Notes: generated by a model not told the origin, from the sequence alone. DNA of 49,892 nt from Candidatus Dactylopiibacterium carminicum (GCF_014736495.1 NZ_MDUX01000024.1:1-49892), one strand, 5' to 3'. Shown: positions 38,714-47,588, counted from the first letter of the stretch. Translations and numbers: made by a program.

Positions 38714-38748
38714 TCCCACTTTCTCCCCTTTTCACCCACTTCTCCCCA
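38714..38748 (-). promoter_or_regulatory. MraZ operator: four TGGGN-type boxes at 10-bp spacing
   Basis: Read on the reverse strand, the boxes are TGGGG (38748-38744), TGGGT (38738-38734), GGGGA (38728-38724) and TGGGA (38718-38714), each separated by exactly 5 bases (AGAAG, GAAAA, GAAAG). This matches the known MraZ site pattern TGGGN-N5. The third box has G in place of T. The first box overlaps the -10 hexamer. Confidence 0.88.
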
Positions 38749-38776
38749 CTTTAGTCGAAAAAAAAAACGGGAGCAA
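38748..38776 (-). promoter_or_regulatory. promoter of the mraZ-ftsZ cluster
   Basis: TTGCTC (38771-38776) and TAAAGT (38748-38753) on the reverse strand are 17 bp apart. Ten of the 17 spacer bases are a T run (38758-38767). The position just ahead of the MraZ boxes is as in other bacteria. The leader to the mraZ ATG is about 90 nt. Confidence 0.75.
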
Positions 38777-38780
38777 GCGC

Positions 38781-38803
38781 GCCCTGATGTTGTGCATCAG
38801 GGC
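38781..38803. repeat. 9-bp inverted repeat upstream of the mraZ promoter
   Basis: GCCCTGATG (38781-38789) and CATCAGGGC (38795-38803) form a perfect stem with a 5-nt loop, 4 bp upstream of the -35. No T-run follows directly, so it is either part of the yqhD terminator region or a protein-binding site. Confidence 0.5.
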
Positions 38804-38836
38804 GGGCCAAAGGCCTTTCTCGCACCATGGACAAAC

Positions 38837-38863
38837 AAAAAGCGCAGCCGAGGCTGCGCTTTC
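38837..38863 (-). terminator. intrinsic terminator after yqhD
   Basis: AGCGCAGCC pairs with GGCTGCGCT (38841-38849 with 38852-38860), followed on the reverse strand by TTTTTGTTTG. It lies about 25 bp beyond the yqhD stop and insulates the mraZ promoter. Confidence 0.85.
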
Positions 38864-38886
38864 GCATGTGAAGAAGAACGGCCGGA

Positions 38887-40047
38887 TCAGCGACTGCTCA
38901 GAATGGCGCGCACAGCCGCTGGATCGATGCTGCCCCGCTCGCCCAATGCAGTCATGCCGTGAGCGGCCAGGCGTGCGGAAATCCGCTCTGCGGCCACCTT
39001 GCTGTCCGCCACACCATTGCCGGCCAGGGTGCACTCAACGCCCAAGGATTTGAAGAAAGCCTCGGTACGCTCGATCGCCGCTTCGATGCGTTCGGTCTCG
39101 CTGCCTTCATGCAATCCCCACACCCGCTCGGCGAACTGCAGCAGTTTGGCCTGCTTGCCGGTACGACTGTGACGCCACACGCCCGGCAGCACGACAGCCA
39201 GGGTGCGGGCATGGTCGAGCCCGTATTCGGCCGTGAGTTCATGACCGATCATGTGCGTTGCCCAGTCCTGCGGGACACCACAACCGATCAGGCCATTGAG
39301 TGCCAGGGTGGCGGTCCACATCAGGTTGGCCCGCAACACGTAGTCCTGCGGCTGCGCCAGGACCTGAGGCCCGACCCGGATCAGGGTCTGCAGGATGCCT
39401 TCGGCAAAACGATCCTGCAGCTCGGCCCCGACCGGATAGGTCAGGTATTGCTCGATGGTGTGCACGAAGGCATCGACGATGCCGTTGGCTACCTGGCGCG
39501 GCGGCAGGCTGTAAGTGGTTTCCGGGTCCAGTACGGCGAAACGCGGATAGCAATGCTCGCTGCCGAAACCGTATTTCTCCCCCGTCGCCTCGCGCGAAAT
39601 CACGGCAAAGGTATTCGATTCGGAACCGGTGGCTGGCAGGGTGAGCACCACACCCAGCGGCAAGGCAGCGCTCACTGGTGCGCGCTTGCCAAGGATATCC
39701 CACGGATCAGCACCTTCGAACAAAGCCGCGGCGGCGATGAACTTGCTGCCGTCAGCCACGGAGCCGCCACCCACGGCGAGGATGAAATCCACGCCTTCGC
39801 GTTTGACGATCTCGACCGCACGCATCAGGGTTTCGTAACGGGGATTCGGCTCGATACCGCCGAACTCCAGCCAGGCATGTGCCTTGAGTGCCGCGGCGAC
39901 CTGGTCATACACGCCATTGCGTTTGATGCTGCCGCCGCCATAGGTCACCAACACCTTGCTGCCCGCAGGAATCTGTGCCGCGACGGCCGCAATCTGGCCC
40001 TTGCCGAAAATGATGCGTGTGGGGTTGTAATAGCTGAAGTTCTGCAT
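38887..40047 (-). CDS. yqhD: NADPH-dependent iron-containing alcohol dehydrogenase (YqhD type)
   Basis: The 386-aa group III alcohol dehydrogenase resembles Escherichia coli YqhD closely: FSYYNPTRIIFGKGQI start, LEFGGIEPNPRYETL, the nucleotide loop VGGGSVADGSKFIAAAA and the metal ligands in DAFVHTIEQY and GHELTAEYGLDHA. YqhD enzymes reduce short reactive aldehydes and help in lipid peroxide and methylglyoxal stress. The ATG at 40047 is preceded by AGGAGG. It sits between the trpE terminator and its own terminator, so it is largely monocistronic. Its place beside the mra cluster is unusual. Confidence 0.92.
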   Translation of the reverse strand: MQNFSYYNPTRIIFGKGQIAAVAAQIPAGSKVLVTYGGGSIKRNGVYDQVAAALKAHAWLEFGGIEPNPRYETLMRAVEIVKREGVDFILAVGGGSVADGSKFIAAAALFEGADPWDILGKRAPVSAALPLGVVLTLPATGSESNTFAVISREATGEKYGFGSEHCYPRFAVLDPETTYSLPPRQVANGIVDAFVHTIEQYLTYPVGAELQDRFAEGILQTLIRVGPQVLAQPQDYVLRANLMWTATLALNGLIGCGVPQDWATHMIGHELTAEYGLDHARTLAVVLPGVWRHSRTGKQAKLLQFAERVWGLHEGSETERIEAAIERTEAFFKSLGVECTLAGNGVADSKVAAERISARLAAHGMTALGERGSIDPAAVRAILSSR

Positions 40048-40060
40048 GGCTGGCCTCCTG

Positions 40061-40084
40061 AAAAAAGGATCGCCTGGGCGACCC
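40061..40084 (-). terminator. intrinsic terminator after trpE
   Basis: On the reverse strand GGGTCGC, loop CCAG and GCGATCC (with one G-U pair) are followed by TTTTTTC. It lies in the 50-bp gap before yqhD and overlaps the leader of that gene. Confidence 0.75.
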
Positions 40085-40097
40085 TGCTGGCTGGCTT

Positions 40098-41599
40098 TCA
40101 AGTGCGGCTGATGTCCAGACCGCGCTCCGCGATCTCGGCAGCCCGGATCACCGCGCGTGCCTTGTTGAGTGTCTCCTGCCATTCGGCATCTGGATCGGAA
40201 TCGGCAACGATGCCGGCACCCGCCTGCACGTGCAGCTGACCGTCCTTGACGACGGCCGTACGGATGGCGATGGCCACGTCCAGCTCGCCATCGAAGCCGA
40301 TGTAGCCGCAGGCGCCGGAATAGATGCCGCGCTTGACCGGCTCCAGCTCGTCGATGATCTGCATCGCGCGCACCTTGGGCGCGCCACTGACGGTTCCTGC
40401 TGGAAAGGCCGCGCGCAGTACCGCGAGCGTGGCCGCGCGCTTGTCCTGACCTGCGGGCAGCAATCCTTCGACATTGGAGACGATGTGCATCACGTGCGAG
40501 TAACGCTCGACGGTGAACTGCTCGGTGACCTGGACCGTGCCGGTGGCTGCCACGCGGCCGACATCGTTGCAGCCCAGATCCAGCAGTTGCAGATGCTCGG
40601 CCAGCTCCTTGCGATCAGCCAGCAACTCGCGCTCCAGTGCCAGATCCTCCTCGGAAGTAGCGCCGCGCTTGCGCGTGCCGGCGATGGGACGCACCGTCAC
40701 GCGCTGACGGTCACCTTCGTGATCGAGCTTGACGAGAATCTCCGGTGAGGAGCCGACGACCTGAAAATCCTCGAACTTGAAATAGAACATGTAGGGCGAA
40801 GGGTTCAGCGCGCGCAGGCTACGATACAGCGTCAGCGGATCGGCCGCGAAGGGTTTGCTCATGCGCTGCGACAGCACCACCTGCATGACGTCGCCTTCGA
40901 CGATGTAATCCTTGGCGCGGCGCACCGCAGTCTTGAACGCCTCTTCGCCGAAACTGGAAACGGCCGGCTGAGGGTCGGCCGGAACCGGTTGCGGCACCGC
41001 CACCGGCTCACGCAAACGCGCCAGCAACTCTTCCAGCCGGCGCTGGGCACGACGCCAGGCTCCCGGCACCTCGGGTTCGGCATACACCACCAGGGTCAGC
41101 TTGCCGGAAAGGTTGTCGACGATGGCGATCTCTTCCGAGAGCAGCAGCAGGATGTCCGGTGTGCCCAGCTCATCCTTGGCTTGATGCTAGGCCAGCTTCG
41201 GCTCGATGTAGCGCACCGTGTCATAGCCAAAGCAGCCAACCAGCCCCCCGCAATAACGCGGCAGGCCGGCGCGCGGCGGCACCTTGATGCGTTGCATGAA
41301 CTCGCCGACATAAGCCAGCGGATCGCCATAATCCCGCCGCTCGACGATGCGGTCACCCGTCAGCAGCAGCACGCTGCGGCTACGGACTTCGATACGGGTG
41401 TCGGCACGCAGACCGATGATGAAATAAAGCCCGAAACGCTCCCCCCCTGCACGGATTCGAGCAGATAGGTATTGGCTTCGTTGGCGAGCTTGAGGTAGAG
41501 CGAGAGCGGGGTGTCGAGATCCGCGAAGGTCTCGGCGGTGAGCGGAATGCGGTTGTAGCCTTGCGCGGCGAGCGCCAGGAATTCCTGTTCGGTCATCAT
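40098..41599 (-). pseudogene. trpE: anthranilate synthase component I, disrupted by a frameshift and an amber codon
   Basis: TrpE makes anthranilate from chorismate. The intact gene would start at the ATG at 41599 ([20 protein letters not shown]) and encode about 500 aa. The N-terminal part keeps the Trp-binding LLESVQGG segment, but 7 G instead of 8 (41441-41447) shifts the frame; one extra G restores [17 protein letters not shown] at 41187-41189, in frame between EPKLA and [16 protein letters not shown], cuts it again. The rest is well preserved, including the catalytic half ([41 protein letters not shown]). The ERFGRYSFIGL motif is altered to [12 protein letters not shown] terminator follows; trpGDC are absent. 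Confidence 0.88.
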
Positions 41600-41796
41600 G
41601 ACTCCGGTTTCTGCAATTCGGGGAATAGTCGGCCAGCGGACGCCGGCCCGTGACGCTGCATCAGAGCGCGCGCCATGAACTCCCGCCGCGCCGCCAACCA
41701 AGGGCTGCGCAAGCCGGGAGGGTCTCCTTTGCGAGAAACGGGCTTTTGCAAGTCACGAGAAGAAATCCGGGATTGTCGCTGCTGGGAAGGACTGCT

Positions 41797-42471
41797 TCAT
41801 GCAGTCTTCAGCAAAGGCGGCAGTTCGAGGAAGCTGGATAGTAACCCGTCGCAATCTTCAGTGTCCACGGGAACGCCTTCGTTGTAACCATACGTCATCA
41901 GCAGCACGGGGATACCGGCACGGCGTGCGCACAGCGCATCGTTGCCGGAGTCTCCAACCATCAGCGCTTCCTCGCGCGAGACGCCCACTGTCTGGCAGGC
42001 ATGCCACAGCGGCTCGGGATCCGGTTTCTTCTTCGCCAGGGAATCGCCACCCACAAGGCAGTCAAAGAACCCGCCCAATCCCAGTTCATCGAGCAAGGGG
42101 CCGATGAAGGCTTCGGCCTTGTTGGTGACCACGCCCATTTTCAGTCCACGCGCACGCAGTACGGGTAAAGCTTCCACTACGCCAGGATAGGCGCGCGTGA
42201 GCTTGCCGTTGGTATCTTCGTAATGGCGCATGAAACTCGTAATGGCCTGTGCCAGAAGCTCTGGAGATATCGGGGCGCGGCCGACCGTCAACGCGCGCTC
42301 GACCATCGTGGGAATGCCCTTACCGACAAAGGTGGCAACCTCGGCATCGGTACGCGAAGGCTCGCCCAGTTCTACCAGCATGCGGCGCACGGCCTCGGCC
42401 AGATCGGGGACGGAATCGACGAGAGTGCCATCGAGGTCGAAGAAGATGGCACGGGGAGCGAAGCTTTTCAT
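41797..42471 (-). CDS. gph: phosphoglycolate phosphatase
   Basis: Gph removes 2-phosphoglycolate, a product of DNA repair. The 224-aa HAD-IA enzyme has the nucleophile motif FFDLDGTLVDS, motif II VVTNKAEAF, Lys in KKKPDPEPL and the final acid motif MVGDSGNDALCARRAG. The ATG at 42471 is chosen because MKSFAPRAIFFDLDG fits the family. The rpe-gph-trpE order is conserved in betaproteobacteria. Confidence 0.93.
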   Translation of the reverse strand: MKSFAPRAIFFDLDGTLVDSVPDLAEAVRRMLVELGEPSRTDAEVATFVGKGIPTMVERALTVGRAPISPELLAQAITSFMRHYEDTNGKLTRAYPGVVEALPVLRARGLKMGVVTNKAEAFIGPLLDELGLGGFFDCLVGGDSLAKKKPDPEPLWHACQTVGVSREEALMVGDSGNDALCARRAGIPVLLMTYGYNEGVPVDTEDCDGLLSSFLELPPLLKTA

Positions 42472-42579
42472 GGCAGGTCCGGCAAGCGGGAGACAATCAG
42501 AAGGCAACATGTTCGCCTGGAAACGCAGCGCCCTGGCTGAGACGAGTCAACTACACCCCGTGCCCGCTGCCTCGCGCGC

Positions 42580-43062
42580 CTAACTGCGCGGATGAGGGCG
42601 AAACACCAGACGGATCAACTGGCCCGCATCAGCCTCGATCATGCTCGGCGGTACCGGCAGTGGCTCAGCACGGCGCAGGGCCTGCAGTACCGCTTCATCC
42701 AGCGCTTTGTATCCACTGGAACGCGCCACGCGCGGGAACAGCGCCCGGCCGTTCGGGAAGAGCGCAGCTTCGATCACTACCTCGGCATTGCGGGGATAGT
42801 CAGCGGCCAGTTTGCCGACATGCAGGCGCAATTTGCGGGAAATCGCCACCAGAGCCTCGCTGTCTGCCTGACGACGCGCCAAGGCCTCGGAGGGCGGTGC
42901 TTCGTCGCTGCCCTCACCCACCGGCCGACTGTCGAACAACACCCGCTCGACCGGCTCGCCCGGCACCAGAGGCCCCAGAGACTCCTGCCCTTCATCCAGC
43001 CACTGCGCCTGCACCAAGCCCGAGATGAGCCCGGCACAGATGAAACCGACAATACGCTTCAC
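42580..43062 (-). CDS. periplasmic protein with TonB-like C-terminal domain
   Basis: The 160-aa product has an N-terminal signal peptide (MKRIVGFICAGLISGLVQAQ), a linker with Pro and acidic residues, and a C-terminal domain (about 90-158) with the TonB_C/TolA-like pattern VVIEAALFPNGRALFPRVARSSGYKALDEAVLQALRRAEPLPVPP. It lacks the membrane anchor and Pro/Lys-rich spacer of TonB, so it is probably a free periplasmic protein rather than an energy transducer. It sits between rpe and gph and ends in TAG. Function is not known. Confidence 0.8.
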   Translation of the reverse strand: MKRIVGFICAGLISGLVQAQWLDEGQESLGPLVPGEPVERVLFDSRPVGEGSDEAPPSEALARRQADSEALVAISRKLRLHVGKLAADYPRNAEVVIEAALFPNGRALFPRVARSSGYKALDEAVLQALRRAEPLPVPPSMIEADAGQLIRLVFRPHPRS

Positions 43063-43069
43063 GACTACC

Positions 43070-43774
43070 TCACATCACCTTCGTCAACGCTGCACGCATC
43101 GCGGCAATCACCGAATCGTAACGATTCGGATCGGAATCCTTGCCGGCACCAAATACTGCCGAACCGGCCACGAATGTATCTACCCCTGCAGCAGCGATCT
43201 CAGCGATGTTCGCCGGCTTCACGCCACCGTCGATCTCAAGCCTGATGCGCCGCCCTGATTCACGCTCATAGGCATCCAGACGCGCACGCGCTGTGCGAGC
43301 CTTGGGCAACGTCGAGGGGATGAAACTCTGTCCGCCGAACCCCGGATTCACGGACATCAACATGATGATGTCGAGCTTGTCCAACACATGCTCCAGCCAA
43401 TCGAGCGGCGTGGCAGGGTTGAATACCAGCCCGGCCTGGCAACCGTGGTCCCGGATCAGCTGCAACGTACGATCCACATGGCGTGAGGCTTCGGGGTGGA
43501 AAGTGATGATGTTCGCACCGGCCTTGGCAAACATCGGCACCAGCGCATCCACGGGCTCCACCATCAGGTGAACATCGATCGGCGCCTGTGTGCACGGACG
43601 GATGGCTTCGCAGACCAGTGGACCGATGGTCAGATTGGGCACGTAATGGTTGTCCATCACGTCGAAATGCAGCCAGTCGGCACCGGAAGCGATGACGCGC
43701 TCGACCTCGTCACCAAGATGGGCGAAATCGGCAGACAACAGACTGGGCGCAAGGATGAAGGAAGTATCGGGCAT
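43070..43774 (-). CDS. rpe: ribulose-phosphate 3-epimerase
   Basis: Rpe interconverts ribulose 5-phosphate and xylulose 5-phosphate. The 234-aa TIM-barrel protein begins [12 protein letters not shown], has [19 protein letters not shown] with the metal ligands, VDVHLMVE-type [26 protein letters not shown], the catalytic [10 protein letters not shown] and AGSAVFG. The start MPDTSF at 43774 is preferred over an upstream in-frame codon. Confidence 0.96.
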   Translation of the reverse strand: MPDTSFILAPSLLSADFAHLGDEVERVIASGADWLHFDVMDNHYVPNLTIGPLVCEAIRPCTQAPIDVHLMVEPVDALVPMFAKAGANIITFHPEASRHVDRTLQLIRDHGCQAGLVFNPATPLDWLEHVLDKLDIIMLMSVNPGFGGQSFIPSTLPKARTARARLDAYERESGRRIRLEIDGGVKPANIAEIAAAGVDTFVAGSAVFGAGKDSDPNRYDSVIAAMRAALTKVM

Positions 43775-43864
43775 GGCAAGCGCCAACAGGCGATTCGGCA
43801 AGGCGCCCATTATCCTCGCGCAGCCGCCTGCCGCACCAGAAATTTGCGTTCTGAAACAGAGCGC

Positions 43865-44866
43865 CTATTCAGGCCGCCCGGCCCCAAGCCGCCACGCCAG
43901 CCAGCCCAGCAACAGCAGGCTCAACACGGCAAGCCACGGCCCGGTCATCGGCCAGGCTTGCGCAGCGAGTGCCGCAGGCAACAAAAGAAATAGATTGATG
44001 AGCAGGACAGCCACCGTCACCGGCTTGTGCCCCCCCAAGCGGCGCGACGCCCATTGATAGGCGTGCGTGCGGTGCGCATCGGTCACCCGGATCCTCTGCC
44101 TCGCACGGTTGAGCAAGGTCAGGGTGGCATCGGTGAAAAACACCGCCAGCAGGATAAGCCAGGGCCAGAACGCCGTCGCGCCACTGCGGGTTGCATGCAG
44201 GGCAAGCACGGCCAGCGCATACCCCAGAAAACCACTCCCTGCATCCCCCATGAAGATGCGTGCCGGCGGCCAGTTCAACAGCAGGAAACCCGCCGCGGCA
44301 GCAGCCAGCAGCCAGAGTGGCATGGCGTCACTCCCCAGCAGCCACAGCAGACCACCACCGGCTCCAGCGACAAAAACGGCCTGCATTCCTGCCAGGCCAT
44401 CGATGCCATCCATAAAATTGTAGAAATTGATTGCCCAGGCGATGAACAGCCCGCCTGCCAATGCACCCGCAGCGCCCCAGGGCAACACGGCAAACCCGAA
44501 ATCCAGCACAGGCCAGCCGTTCAGCTGCCACATCGCCCAGGCCGCCGCCAGCAGATGGAAGGCAAAGCGCAATTTTGCCGACAAGGGCCGGTGGTCATCC
44601 CAGAAGCCGATGGCAGCGATCAATGCCCCGCCAGGCAGCAGGGCCCAGAACAAGTCAGGATCAACTCCCGCCTGCCAATGCCATAGCGACAGAGCCAACA
44701 GGAAACTCAGCACGATGGCCACACCACCACCGCGTGGAGTGGGCACCGTATGCGAACTGCGCGCGTTGGGTGTATCGATCACCCGATGGGCCAAGGCATA
44801 GCGGCGCAGGATATGTGTGCCCGCCAGACTGACCAGCAGGCAGAGCCCCAACCATAACAATGACAC
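43865..44866 (-). CDS. polyprenyl-phosphate N-acetyl-hexosamine-1-phosphate transferase (WbpL/WecA type)
   Basis: This membrane enzyme starts surface-glycan assembly by moving a sugar-1-phosphate to undecaprenyl phosphate. The GTG at 44866 with GGGAG upstream gives 333 aa; a TTG at 44881 overlapping the epimerase stop is an alternative. About ten membrane helices and the family motifs are seen: TPRGGG, FWDDHRPLSAKLRF (catalytic Asp pair), NFYNFMDGIDGLAG and IFMGDAGSGFLGY. It ends in TAG and is the last gene of the operon. Pairing with a WbpV-like epimerase suggests a FucNAc/QuiNAc-type first sugar (inference). Confidence 0.88.
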   Translation of the reverse strand: MSLLWLGLCLLVSLAGTHILRRYALAHRVIDTPNARSSHTVPTPRGGGVAIVLSFLLALSLWHWQAGVDPDLFWALLPGGALIAAIGFWDDHRPLSAKLRFAFHLLAAAWAMWQLNGWPVLDFGFAVLPWGAAGALAGGLFIAWAINFYNFMDGIDGLAGMQAVFVAGAGGGLLWLLGSDAMPLWLLAAAAAGFLLLNWPPARIFMGDAGSGFLGYALAVLALHATRSGATAFWPWLILLAVFFTDATLTLLNRARQRIRVTDAHRTHAYQWASRRLGGHKPVTVAVLLINLFLLLPAALAAQAWPMTGPWLAVLSLLLLGWLAWRLGAGRPE

Positions 44867-44877
44867 CCCGATCTCCC

Positions 44878-45822
44878 TCAACGTCCAGACGCCTCCCGCC
44901 AGGCCCTTGCTGTTCTTTGCAGGGCGTCCTCCAATGAGATCCGAGGCTGCCAACCCAAGACTTCACGCGCATGCCCGGCGTCCACCCGCAATTCCCCTGT
45001 CAAACGCTCGACAACACCCCGCATCCCCAGCATTCGTCCCCACGCATCCAACCAACTCATCGGTACTGGCAGCAAGCGCAGCGGTCGTTGCAACACATGC
45101 CCCAACGCCCGGATCAGTTCAGCCGTTCCCAAACAACAATCCGCAGCGAGAAATATCTGCCCCGCTGCCGCTGGATGCACGCAACAACGCTCGATAAGAT
45201 CCGCGAAATTCCACACATTGATGAAACTGCGTAAAGCCTGCGCCCGCCCCAAAGGCAGCGGCAGGCCACGATCCACCAGACTCAGCAGGCGCGCGAAGTT
45301 ACCTCCCACGCCAGCGCCGAACACCAGTGTCGGACGCAGCACCACCCACTCCATGCCATGCGCTTCGGCCACTTCGCGCAACACCTGCTCGGCCAGCAGC
45401 TTGGAACGGCCGTAGGGATCCTCTGGAGCGGGCGCATCCGCTTCGGTCAGCGCCCGCCCGGGGGAACGCTCGGCCATGGCTTTGATGCTGCTCACGAATA
45501 CGAAACGACGCACTCCTGCAGCCGCAGCCTGCTCGGCCAGACGCCGCGTCACCTCGGTATTGGCCGCACGATAGGCCACTTCCAGATCATCAGCATCCTC
45601 GCGCATGCTATGCACGCGTGCCGCAAGGTGCACCACCACGTCAACACCGGCTAGCACGGCGGATAGGTCTGGTGCTGCCTCCAGATCAGCGACCACAACT
45701 TCAGCGGAAGCGACTTCGGGCGCTCGCCGCGACACACGAAGCAGCGAATGCCCGCGCACCTGAGCCAGTTCGCAGAACTCGCTGCCGACGAATCCAGTGG
45801 CACCCGTTACCAAAAACCTCAT
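44878..45822 (-). CDS. NAD-dependent sugar epimerase/reductase (extended SDR, WbpV-like)
   Basis: The 314-aa protein has the N-terminal Rossmann motif VTGATGFVG, DVVVHLAARVH, catalytic Ser/Thr in FVSSIKA and Tyr/Lys in DPYGRSKLLAE. It resembles the WbpV/UDP-4-keto-sugar reductase type often next to WbpL. Substrate is probably a UDP-4-keto-6-deoxy-N-acetylhexosamine (inference from context). It overlaps the neighbouring glycosyltransferase gene by 4 bp. Confidence 0.85.
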   Translation of the reverse strand: MRFLVTGATGFVGSEFCELAQVRGHSLLRVSRRAPEVASAEVVVADLEAAPDLSAVLAGVDVVVHLAARVHSMREDADDLEVAYRAANTEVTRRLAEQAAAAGVRRFVFVSSIKAMAERSPGRALTEADAPAPEDPYGRSKLLAEQVLREVAEAHGMEWVVLRPTLVFGAGVGGNFARLLSLVDRGLPLPLGRAQALRSFINVWNFADLIERCCVHPAAAGQIFLAADCCLGTAELIRALGHVLQRPLRLLPVPMSWLDAWGRMLGMRGVVERLTGELRVDAGHAREVLGWQPRISLEDALQRTARAWREASGR

Positions 45823-46598
45823 GGCAGAGCGGAGCCTCCCCCAGCACCGCTCTTTCTCAGAAACTCAGGAATACGCGAAAGCACCTTCTGCACGGGGAAC
45901 CAAGGCCAAACATTCAACCCATTCTTCCGACAGGCTGCATAGGCTTCGAGATTTCCACGCAATACGTGGCGCCAGCTCCGGTTGCTGAGCCCCCCCATAC
46001 GCATGCGAACCCACGTCTCATCGACATATCGGATTCTCTCCCCGGCAAGTCGGAACAAACGGATGGCCAGATCGAAGTCGGACTGCAGCCGGAAGGCCAG
46101 ATCGAACCCCCCCACCTGGGTCAACAGATCGCGGCGTATGAACAGGGTCGGATGCGGCGGCATCCAGCCACGCTCGAACAAGCCCTGGCAATAGGGCTGC
46201 GAACGCATCCGGCGGACGATCTGCGCGGGGTCATGCTGGCGGACGAAATAAAGATTGGCATAACACCCGGCCACGTCTCGATCAACCATCACCTCCGCCA
46301 CACGCGCCAGAACTCGTGGCGACACGTAAACGTCATCTGCATTGAGACAGGCGACCACATCACCCGAAGCGCGCTCCAATCCCTTGTTCATAGCATCGTA
46401 AACGCCACGATCAGGCTCGGAGACAAAGTACGCCAGCTTGTCGCGGTTACGCTCAATGATCTCGACAGTGCCATCCCGCGAACCGCCATCGATCACGATA
46501 TGCTCACGTTGCGGATATGTCTGGGCAGCCACGGCGTCAATGGTTTCCTGAATCGTCCCAGCAGCATTGAACACCGCAGTCACTATCGAAATTTTCAT
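45819..46598 (-). CDS. family 2 glycosyltransferase
   Basis: The 259-aa GT-A enzyme has ISIVTAVFNAAGTIQETI, DGGSRDGTVEII, SEPDRGVYDAMNKGLERASGD, the metal-binding LNADDVY (DxD type) and a predicted acceptor region with PHPTLFIRRDLL and FRLQSDFDLAIRL. It resembles colanic-acid and O-antigen glycosyltransferases. Sugar specificity cannot be read. It is 3 bp from the upstream gmd-like gene. Confidence 0.88.
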   Translation of the reverse strand: MKISIVTAVFNAAGTIQETIDAVAAQTYPQREHIVIDGGSRDGTVEIIERNRDKLAYFVSEPDRGVYDAMNKGLERASGDVVACLNADDVYVSPRVLARVAEVMVDRDVAGCYANLYFVRQHDPAQIVRRMRSQPYCQGLFERGWMPPHPTLFIRRDLLTQVGGFDLAFRLQSDFDLAIRLFRLAGERIRYVDETWVRMRMGGLSNRSWRHVLRGNLEAYAACRKNGLNVWPWFPVQKVLSRIPEFLRKSGAGGGSALP

Positions 46599-46601
46599 TG
46601 C

Positions 46602-47573
46602 TCAGCCTTTGCCTTGCATCTGCTCGCGTTCAGCGACCACCATTTCCCGCACTACATCACGCATCCTGAACCCGGCACGCCAGCCCAGCAACTGCTCGGC
46701 GCGAGCCGGATTGCCCTGACTCCAGGCCAGATCGGTTGGCCGGAAATAGGCAGGGTTCGAACACACATGCGCACGCCAGTCCAGATCGAATTCTGCAAAT
46801 ACTGCAGCAACGAAGTCCTGCAAGGACTGCGCTTGGCCGGTCGCAATCACATAGTCCCTTGCCTGTTCTCCCTGCAGCATGCGCCACATGGCCTCCACAT
46901 ACTCCGGCGCCCAGCCCCAATCCCGCACGATATCCAAACGCCCCAGCTCCAAGCGCTCGCCCGAACCGGCCGCAATCCGGCATGCCGTAGAGATTATCTT
47001 GCGCGTCACAAAACGAGTTGGGCGCAGGGGCGATTCGTGATTGAAAAGAATGCCATTGCACACGAACAACCCGTAAGCCTCGCGATAATTTGCAACCAAC
47101 CAGTGCGCCGATGCCTTTGCCACCGCATATGGGCTGCGCGGAGCAAAAGGCGTCGTCTCGTCGGCAGCCACTTCACCCACATCGCCGAAGCACTCGCTGG
47201 ATCCTGCGTGATAGAGCCTGATCGGCCGTCCCAACAGACGGATAGCTTCCATCAGGTTCAGCGCTCCCAGTGTGATGCTCTCAAGCGTTTCGACAGGCTG
47301 CTCAAACGAAAGCCCCACCGAACTCTGGCCGGCCAAAAAATAGATCTCATCTGGTTCGCTAGCCCGTAGAACGGTTAGCACGCTACGAAAGTCATTCGGT
47401 GCCATGGAGCGAACCTGCACCGCATCGCGCACGCCAAGTTGCGCCAAATTGGCAAAGGACGCGATCTGCGCATCTCGCGAAGTACCCCACACCTCGTAGC
47501 CCTTGGCCAGCAGCAGGCGAGCCAGATAGGATCCGTCCTGCCCGCCTACTCCACAAATAAGTGCCTTCATCAC
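46602..47573 (-). CDS. gmd: GDP-mannose 4,6-dehydratase
   Basis: Gmd turns GDP-D-mannose into GDP-4-keto-6-deoxymannose, the branch point to GDP-fucose, GDP-rhamnose and perosamine. The 323-aa extended SDR has the NADP motif CGVGGQDGSYLA, AGQSSVGLSFEQP, the catalytic GSSECFG and YAVAKASAHW (Tyr/Lys), and NHESPLRPTRFVTRK. The closing steps (Fcl or Rmd) are not in this window. Confidence 0.9.
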   Translation of the reverse strand: MMKALICGVGGQDGSYLARLLLAKGYEVWGTSRDAQIASFANLAQLGVRDAVQVRSMAPNDFRSVLTVLRASEPDEIYFLAGQSSVGLSFEQPVETLESITLGALNLMEAIRLLGRPIRLYHAGSSECFGDVGEVAADETTPFAPRSPYAVAKASAHWLVANYREAYGLFVCNGILFNHESPLRPTRFVTRKIISTACRIAAGSGERLELGRLDIVRDWGWAPEYVEAMWRMLQGEQARDYVIATGQAQSLQDFVAAVFAEFDLDWRAHVCSNPAYFRPTDLAWSQGNPARAEQLLGWRAGFRMRDVVREMVVAEREQMQGKG

Positions 47574-47588
47574 ATCTCTCCGGGAGTT

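Noticed and set aside
41600..41796. Tryptophan leader/attenuator upstream of trpE
   Set aside because: No short peptide with Trp codons nor a terminator with T-run was found in the 197-bp gap.
45618..47369. 583-aa forward frame
   Set aside because: It is antisense to gmd and glycosyltransferase genes and has no recognisable domain.
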